Source: Candidatus Magasanikiibacteriota bacterium (GTDB taxonomy: Bacteria; Patescibacteriota; Patescibacteriia; Magasanikbacterales; UBA922). From it: a DNA stretch of 17,610 nt. Shown here piece after piece: positions 13,078 through 17,610 of this stretch. The position numbers and the translations under genes are program-made. The stretch lies in assembly GCA_016214105.1 (NCBI GenBank), contig JACRPD010000037.1, positions 1 through 17,610 of the forward strand. Direction: 5' to 3'. The first letter of the stretch is position 1; the number at the start of each line of letters is the position of its first letter. Below the pieces are notes generated by a model. It had not been told where the DNA came from. It was given only the letters and a program-made list of their open reading frames with translations, and ran no database searches.

Positions 13078-14538
13078 CTATCGCCCATATCCGCCCCACC
13101 CTCCCCACGCTGTTTTCTTTTTCTTCGCCTTCTTCTTCTTTTTCTTCACCGCCTTAAAATACGTCGGCCGAACGCCCGCTTCTTTTCCGCCAATGGAAGA
13201 AATAAAATTTTTATGCTTTTGCTCCATTTCAACCGGCGAAATCTTGGCAAACAGCGCTTCCGCTTCTTGCGAAGCCAGACGAAATGATTCGTCTTTCGCC
13301 AAAACCTCCGGATGCACCTGAAACGCGCGGTCATTCCAGCCCAACAAATGCAAACCGGACAACCGCCGCACCCGCGATAGCGCGACATAGCCCTGCCCGA
13401 ATTCAAAAACTTGCGACAAATCCATTACTGCTTCATCCAAACTCATCCCCTGGCTTTTGTGCACGGTAATCGCCCAGGCCAAACGCAATGGCAATTGAGT
13501 GATTTGCGCGCGGACTTCGCCGTTTTCTTCTATGGTCCAGCTCATTTTCTCAACTTCAATCTTCATGCCGCCGCGCGTTCGCACGATTGGCAAACCGCTT
13601 TCTTTATCAAACCCCAAAACCTCGCCCAGCGTGCCGTTTACAAATCCTTCACGCTGGTTATTTTTTGTGAACATCACGGCCGCGCCGATTTTAAGACAAA
13701 GCGTTTCCGGCGACAGACAGCCTTTTTGCAAAACCGCAACCAAAGCGTGATGGCCGTCTGAGGTTGATTTAAAAGTATGCCTTTGGCTTGGAAGTTTCTC
13801 CAACATCGCCTCATTAACACTATCCACATTAACATTATGCGAAAAAAGTTTCGGCGCGTCCTCCGGCGCCAAATGTTGTTCCACTTTCCGCGCGGCAAGA
13901 TGGCGCAAATGATTATCACCAAAAATATTACGCCGGATCGCTGATAATATATTCAAAAAAACATTATCATCCTGCCGATATTGTTCGGTAAGATAGCAAA
14001 CCACAGGCTTAGCTCGTTCCCATGCTGGTGAATCAAAAGCGAAGCGTGAAACTTGCTCTGTAAAAAATTCGGATTGTTCGTTTTCGTTATAATCTTTTTT
14101 AATAATCGGCGGGAGTTGAAAAAAATCGCCGACAAAAATCACCTGCAAGCCGCCAAACGGCGCTTGATTTTGTTTAATCACTCGACAAACCGCGTCAACC
14201 ATTTCTAACGTCCCTGGAGCAAGCATGGACACCTCGTCAATAATCAAAACTTTCGCGGGCTGGACGCGCTTAGTGATATATTTATTGGTCGCGATGTTAT
14301 GCAGATCGCGTTTATCCAATTTATTTTTAATTCCGATTCCGCTCCAAGAATGGATCGTCATTCCGCCCAAATGCGTGGCGGCAATGCCAGTAGAAGCGGT
14401 TACCGCTGGCTCAATATCACGCGCGCGCAAATATGCCGCGTACTCGTTGATAGTATGCGTCTTGCCTGCCCCGGGCTCGCCGGTCAAAAAAACATTCGCG
14501 CCGGTTTTAAGTATAGCCAGCGCTTGCGTTTGAGTCAT
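13078..14538 (-). CDS. PIF1-like superfamily 1B DNA helicase
   Basis: 486 aa, ATP-driven 5'-3' helicase. Motifs in order: Walker A TGEPGAGKT (19-27), motif Ia TASTGIAATHLGG, Walker B LIIDEVSM, motif III GDFFQLPP, motif IV YLTEQYRQDD, motif V TVHKSQGMSLD and motif VI GYVALSRVRRLSGL. The last region includes KAVKKKKKKAKKKKTAWGGWGGYGR, a lysine-rich tail ending in a Gly/Trp run, probably disordered and nucleic-acid binding. Its ATG overlaps the stop of the DinD-like gene by 4 nt, so the two are translationally coupled. PIF1 proteins resolve G-quadruplexes and stalled forks; the role in CPR bacteria is not established. It ends at a strong terminator. Confidence 0.93.
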   Translation of the reverse strand: MTQTQALAILKTGANVFLTGEPGAGKTHTINEYAAYLRARDIEPAVTASTGIAATHLGGMTIHSWSGIGIKNKLDKRDLHNIATNKYITKRVQPAKVLIIDEVSMLAPGTLEMVDAVCRVIKQNQAPFGGLQVIFVGDFFQLPPIIKKDYNENEQSEFFTEQVSRFAFDSPAWERAKPVVCYLTEQYRQDDNVFLNILSAIRRNIFGDNHLRHLAARKVEQHLAPEDAPKLFSHNVNVDSVNEAMLEKLPSQRHTFKSTSDGHHALVAVLQKGCLSPETLCLKIGAAVMFTKNNQREGFVNGTLGEVLGFDKESGLPIVRTRGGMKIEVEKMSWTIEENGEVRAQITQLPLRLAWAITVHKSQGMSLDEAVMDLSQVFEFGQGYVALSRVRRLSGLHLLGWNDRAFQVHPEVLAKDESFRLASQEAEALFAKISPVEMEQKHKNFISSIGGKEAGVRPTYFKAVKKKKKKAKKKKTAWGGWGGYGR

Positions 14539-15386
14539 AAATTTATTCCGCCGTTTCCCAACTTTCTTCGCGCTGACAAAAATTTCAAATTATTCCCGCT
14601 CACAACTTTCTTGCCGGTTTTTTGTTCCAATTCCATCCGCGCGTTTTTGGCAATGCCGCCGCCCTTTTTCGCAGGAATCTTATTTTCTTCCAAACCTTTC
14701 GTCTCCATGGTTTCCGCGATTTGGCGGGTAGACAGTTCCGCTAACGCCGTAAAAACTAACTCGGCATCAGACATGTGATCCCGTAAATTTTCTGTTTTTA
14801 AATCTTTCAAACTTTTGTGTTCTTTCACCGACAAGTCGCTCCATTCCTGATGGATTATATTTGTTAAAATCGCGTATTCATCCTGCCGTGTAACTTCATT
14901 ATTTTTCCAATAATCAGTCAATTTATTCCTGATTTCCTGCCCCATCATTCTTTGTTGGATCCACGCCTTGCTCCTGCCCATTTTTTGCCAATAATCCCGA
15001 CTGCGATTGAGCGCTTTCTCCGGATCATTTATTTCTTCTATTCTTTCATAACCGACGCGCGCCAGCCAAAGTTTAACTGGTTCGGCCTTAGGGCTGGGAA
15101 CGGATTGGATAAGACGCAGCAATGTTTCCACATCAGCGGCGTCAGTTGTGCGCATTTTGCCATCAGGGGCGACCATCTTCAAACCGTTACATTTCGTAAC
15201 GGTTTCATCAGAACCCTCATCAAGTAAACGTTTTTTCATTACGCGCCAGTAAACTTGAGGATTACCGCTCCCAGTAAGCACCGCGATGATGTCCACTACC
15301 GAAAAATACCAAACTTCTTTTTTCTCATTCCAAACTCGACGAATTTGCTGGCCTTCAAAAATCGCCAATTTTTTGTCTTTTTGCAT
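14535..15386 (-). CDS. dinD: DinD-like protein with N-terminal BRO domain
   Basis: 283 aa. The N-terminal BRO-N domain (IRRVWNEKKEVWYFSVVDIIAVLTGS, then YWRVMKKRLLDEG and KMRTTDAADVETLLRLIQSVPSPKAEPVKLWLARV) is the DNA-binding module of phage antirepressors and DinD. The long C-terminal part (DYWQKMGRSKAWIQQRMMGQEIRNKLTDYW, YAILTNIIHQEWSDLSVKEHKSLK, then LRDHMSDAELVFTALAELSTRQIAE) is the DinD type. E. coli DinD is SOS-induced and inhibits RecA filaments. It is the first gene of a pair with the PIF1-like helicase, behind an extended -10 promoter. No copy of the palindrome near the LexA-like gene occurs here, so LexA control is not supported by sequence. Confidence 0.88.
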   Translation of the reverse strand: MQKDKKLAIFEGQQIRRVWNEKKEVWYFSVVDIIAVLTGSGNPQVYWRVMKKRLLDEGSDETVTKCNGLKMVAPDGKMRTTDAADVETLLRLIQSVPSPKAEPVKLWLARVGYERIEEINDPEKALNRSRDYWQKMGRSKAWIQQRMMGQEIRNKLTDYWKNNEVTRQDEYAILTNIIHQEWSDLSVKEHKSLKDLKTENLRDHMSDAELVFTALAELSTRQIAETMETKGLEENKIPAKKGGGIAKNARMELEQKTGKKVVSGNNLKFLSARRKLGNGGINL

Positions 15387-15415
15387 AAAATTTCAAATAA
15401 TTAATTAACCCACCC

Positions 15416-15424
15416 ATTATATCA
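15416..15424 (-). promoter_or_regulatory. Extended -10 promoter of dinD/PIF1
   Basis: TGATATAAT on the minus strand (-10 at 15416-15421), about 30 nt before the ATG. The -35 at 17-nt spacing (TCGCTC) is poor, so an extended -10 mode is likely. Confidence 0.6.
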
Positions 15425-15427
15425 AAA

Positions 15428-15445
15428 GTCGCCCAAAAGAGCGAC
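15428..15445 (-). terminator. Short hairpin between arfB and dinD
   Basis: GTCGCTC pairs with GGGCGAC (one wobble, TTTT loop) and TTTT follows on the minus strand. It probably ends the arfB transcript, but the stem is short. Confidence 0.5.
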
Positions 15446-15477
15446 ATTTCTCAAAAACAAAAACACCTCGTGTATCT

Positions 15478-15882
15478 TTATACGTCATACGCCCTCACCC
15501 TCCCCGCCTTAACCAACGAGCGGATTTTTTTGGATTCTAAACGGCGTAATTTAGACGCCTTAGTCGGCCGAGTTGGCCGGCGTTTTTTTGGCACGCGTAA
15601 CGCTTGAGCAACCAATGCCTGCAAATGAAAAATTGCCAGCGCGCGATTTTGCGGCTGTGAGCGCTCTTCCTCCGACATTATCACCACTTCATCATTATTA
15701 TTTATTTTATTCGCTAATTTTATCCGCACCAACGCTTTTTCTTCGGACGACAAAACCAGCGAATGCCCGATTGACCAGCGCAAGATCGCTTTGGTTGAAG
15801 TCTTGTTAACATTTTGTCCGCCAGCGCCGGACGACCGCGCGAAAGTTAAATGAATTTCGTTTGCGGGAATGTGAATAGGCAT
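15478..15882 (-). CDS. arfB: ArfB/YaeJ-like alternative ribosome-rescue peptidyl-tRNA hydrolase
   Basis: 134 aa. A single class I release-factor catalytic domain with the GGQ motif in RSSGAGGQNVNKTSTKA (residues 17-33), which hydrolyses peptidyl-tRNA on stalled ribosomes. It lacks codon-recognition domains. The C-terminus (KKRRPTRPTKASKLRRLESKKIRSLVKAG) is a long lysine/arginine-rich tail that in ArfB enters the empty mRNA channel. Length fits the family (about 140 aa). It starts at the ATG 15882 behind an extended -10 promoter and ends in a hairpin. It is a single-gene unit divergent from gyrB. Confidence 0.94.
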   Translation of the reverse strand: MPIHIPANEIHLTFARSSGAGGQNVNKTSTKAILRWSIGHSLVLSSEEKALVRIKLANKINNNDEVVIMSEEERSQPQNRALAIFHLQALVAQALRVPKKRRPTRPTKASKLRRLESKKIRSLVKAGRVRAYDV

Positions 15883-15905
15883 ATTTTAGTAATTAAATCA
15901 GTTTG

Positions 15906-15914
15906 ATTATATCA
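15906..15914 (-). promoter_or_regulatory. Extended -10 promoter of arfB
   Basis: TGATATAAT on the minus strand (-10 at 15906-15911), 24 nt before the ATG. No good -35 at standard spacing. The same 9-mer is used before dinD and before the lexA-like gene. Confidence 0.6.
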
Positions 15915-15930
15915 CATATCACCACACCAC

Positions 15931-15959
15931 TTGAACAGCGCCGCCGTCTATGCTATAAT
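15931..15959 (+). promoter_or_regulatory. Sigma-70 promoter of gyrB
   Basis: TTGAAC (15931-15936), exactly 17 nt, then TATAAT (15954-15959). Transcription would start about 60 nt before the gyrB ATG, and the leader carries a tandem repeat. Confidence 0.75.
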
Positions 15960-15982
15960 ATTCTCATAATTTTATTCAAAGC

Positions 15983-16018
15983 ATTGTAAGCCTCGTAAGC
16001 TTCGTAAGCATTATAAGC
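15983..16018. repeat. 9-nt tandem repeat NNNGTAAGC x4 in the gyrB leader
   Basis: ATTGTAAGC, CTCGTAAGC, TTCGTAAGC and ATTATAAGC in exact 9-nt register. It ends 8 nt before the start codon, so it occupies the usual Shine-Dalgarno position. Confidence 0.9.
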
Positions 16019-16026
16019 CTTTATTT

Positions 16027-17610
16027 ATGCCTATCAAACGAGTAATGAAAGGAAGAATCGAGCCGAAGTCAAAAGTCCATAAAGTTCTTAAAGCCAATAA
16101 AGTCCGAACCGAGACTAAAGTAAAACAAGCGGAAGTCCGAAATCCGAAGTCCGTCGCTCCTCGTTCCCCTGTCCCCCAGTCCACTCGTTCCTCTCCAACC
16201 TCCGGCTACAGCGCCAAAAACATCACGGTGCTGGAAGGGTTGGAAGCGGTACGACGCCGGCCCGGCATGTATATCGGCTCCACCGGCGCGGCGGGTTTAC
16301 ATCACTTGATTTGGGAAGTGGTTGATAATGCTTTTGACGAAGCCATGGCCGGTTATTGCAAAAATGTTGAAATCAAACTTCTGCCGGAAAACTGGGTTTC
16401 GGTAACTGATGACGGCCGCGGCATTCCGGTGGATATTCATCCGACGGAAAAGAAAAGCGCTTTGGAAGTGGTGCTGACCAAACTTCACGCCGGCGGAAAA
16501 TTCGGCGATGGCGGATACAAAGTTTCCGGCGGTTTGCACGGCGTCGGCGTGTCGGTCGTGAACGCGCTGTCAACCGAAATGCGCGCGTATGTGCATCGCG
16601 ATGGAAAAATCTGGACGCAAACTTATCATTGCGGAAAACCGGTGAAAAAAGTCGCGCCGGTCGGTAAAACAAAAATTACCGGCACCACGATTGTTTTCCA
16701 CGCTGACAAAAGTATTTTTGAAACCTTGGATTATGAATGGAAAACAATTATTGACCACTTGCGCCAGCAGGCCTATCTGACCAAAGGCGTGCATCTTACT
16801 ATTATTGACGAACGGACTTTGGAAGAAAAAAACAAAGACAAAACCGCGGTGCAGTTGCCAATCAGCAAATATCAATTTTACTTTGAAGGCGGTATTGCCA
16901 GTTACGTGAAACATTTAAATAAAAACAACGAAGTCAAGCACGACAATATTTTTTACGTGGAAAAACAAGTTGATAAAATTAATGTTGAAATCGCCTTGCA
17001 ATATACTGACAGCTACTCCGAATACTTATACGCTTTCGCAAATAACATCACTAATCCGGACGGCGGCATGCATGTGGCCGGCTTCCGGACGGCCTTAACC
17101 CGCACGCTGAATAATTACGCGCGCAACAAGGGCGTGCTAAAAGAAAAAGACGCCAATCTTTCCGGCGATGATGTGCGCGAAGGTTTGACCGCTATTATTT
17201 CCGTAAAAATTCCCGAGCCGCAGTTTGAAGGACAAACAAAATCAAAACTCGGCAATCCTGACGTAAAACCGGCGGTGGAAACAGTGCTGTCGGACGCGCT
17301 CGCCATTTTTTTGGAAGAAAATCCGCGCGACGCGGAAGGAATTCTCGCCAAATGCATCCTCGCGGCCAAAGCCAGAAACGCGGCCCGCATCGCGCGCGAA
17401 ACGGTTTTGAGCAAAGGCGCGCTGGAGGGCTTTACTCTGCCCGGCAAACTGGCTGATTGTTCCAGCAAAGACGCGAGCGAGTCGGAATTGTATATTGTGG
17501 AAGGCGATAGCGCCGGGGGCTCGGCCAAACAAGGCCGCGACCGCCACACTCAAGCCATCCTTCCCTTGCGTGGAAAGGTGCTGAACGTGGAACGCGCGCG
17601 GTTAGATAAA
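16027..17610 (+). CDS. gyrB: DNA gyrase subunit B, 3'-truncated by window edge
   Basis: ATPase subunit of DNA gyrase, which introduces negative supercoils with GyrA. The frame is open to the end of the window (528 codons). GHKL ATPase: YSAKNITVLEGLEAVRRRPGMYIG (61-84), EVVDNAFDEAMAG with the catalytic Glu/Asn motif, DDGRGIPVDIH, and the ATP lid GGKFGDGGYKVSGGLHGVGVSVVNALS. The transducer follows, then the TOPRIM start LYIVEGDSAGGSAKQGRDRHTQAILPLRGKVLNVERARLDK. About 60 residues precede the conserved core and are basic, low-complexity and repeat-derived (KSKVHKVLKANKVR; VRNPKSVAPRSPVPQ). Only ATG 16027 and ATG 16045 can start it: no other ATG, GTG or TTG occurs before YSAKN. It could in principle be ParE, but without the C-terminal part GyrB is the simpler call. 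Confidence 0.93.
   Translation, partial: MPIKRVMKGRIEPKSKVHKVLKANKVRTETKVKQAEVRNPKSVAPRSPVPQSTRSSPTSGYSAKNITVLEGLEAVRRRPGMYIGSTGAAGLHHLIWEVVDNAFDEAMAGYCKNVEIKLLPENWVSVTDDGRGIPVDIHPTEKKSALEVVLTKLHAGGKFGDGGYKVSGGLHGVGVSVVNALSTEMRAYVHRDGKIWTQTYHCGKPVKKVAPVGKTKITGTTIVFHADKSIFETLDYEWKTIIDHLRQQAYLTKGVHLTIIDERTLEEKNKDKTAVQLPISKYQFYFEGGIASYVKHLNKNNEVKHDNIFYVEKQVDKINVEIALQYTDSYSEYLYAFANNITNPDGGMHVAGFRTALTRTLNNYARNKGVLKEKDANLSGDDVREGLTAIISVKIPEPQFEGQTKSKLGNPDVKPAVETVLSDALAIFLEENPRDAEGILAKCILAAKARNAARIARETVLSKGALEGFTLPGKLADCSSKDASESELYIVEGDSAGGSAKQGRDRHTQAILPLRGKVLNVERARLDK
16072..16107. repeat. AAAGTCCAT-type 9-nt repeat x4 inside gyrB
   Basis: AAAGTCCAT, AAAGTTCTT, AAAGCCAAT and AAAGTCCGA in 9-nt register, read as KVH KVL KAN KVR, a tripeptide-period extension. 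The unit is shared with the methyltransferase repeat. Confidence 0.88.
16133..16153. repeat. 7-nt tandem repeat AAGTCCG x3 inside gyrB
   Basis: AAGTCCG, AAATCCG and AAGTCCG in 7-nt register, 21 nt in total, still within the translated N-terminal extension of GyrB. Confidence 0.85.

Noticed and set aside
13037..13321. Plus-strand ORFs within the PIF1-like gene
   Set aside because: They are antisense shadows of a helicase with all its motifs, with composition caused by the lysine-rich tail.
15983..16153. CRISPR-like array from the repeats around the gyrB start
   Set aside because: Units are 7-9 nt, directly tandem and without spacers; no cas genes are present.
16297..17553. Minus-strand ORFs in the last 1.3 kb
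   Set aside because: They are antisense to gyrB, which is open to the window end with full GHKL and TOPRIM motifs.

Overview
The window looks like a chromosomal segment of an uncultivated bacterium of the Candidate Phyla Radiation (Patescibacteria, Parcubacteria-like). This is an inference. It rests on a GxxExxY-family protein between flanking repeats, a DinD/PIF1-helicase pair, a ComEC without its nuclease domain, few clear Shine-Dalgarno sites, and many short degenerate repeats read through in frame by core genes. Stop-codon use looks standard: several genes end at TGA, which argues against the TGA-recoded CPR lineages.

Layout. 1-1263 (+): glutamate dehydrogenase, cut at its 5' end by the window edge, followed by a terminator and a possible structured RNA (1381-1509). 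1604-6820 (+): leuS, a GxxExxY protein, comEC and a methyltransferase. 6830-8065: an IS3-family element on the minus strand whose transposase has a damaged C-terminus. 8090-9116 (-): a truncated zinc phospholipase C/S1-P1-like gene and a membrane-anchored hypothetical. 9237-10312 (-): a LexA/S24-type autoprotease regulator overlapping a MazF/PemK-type toxin, behind a consensus promoter whose -35 is overlapped by a 7-8-7 palindrome. A divergent promoter there feeds a short transcript with a 23-codon ORF and a terminator. 10540-12946 (-): a decayed type IIG restriction-modification gene in four fragments. 13078-15882 (-): PIF1-like helicase, DinD-like protein and an ArfB/YaeJ-type ribosome-rescue hydrolase. 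16027-17610 (+): 5' part of gyrB, running off the end.

Three signals stand out. (1) Short tandem repeats (3-4 copies, unit 7-9 nt) and palindromic repeats lie inside leuS, comEC, the methyltransferase and gyrB without breaking the frame. In gyrB there is no ATG, GTG or TTG between the repeats and the conserved core, so the repeat-derived extension must be translated. (2) The LexA-like/MazF-like pair, with its palindrome and divergent small transcript, looks like a damage-responsive toxin-antitoxin module. (3) The accessory region 6830-12946 shows decay: a frameshifted transposase, a truncated hydrolase and a restriction-modification gene with three lesions.
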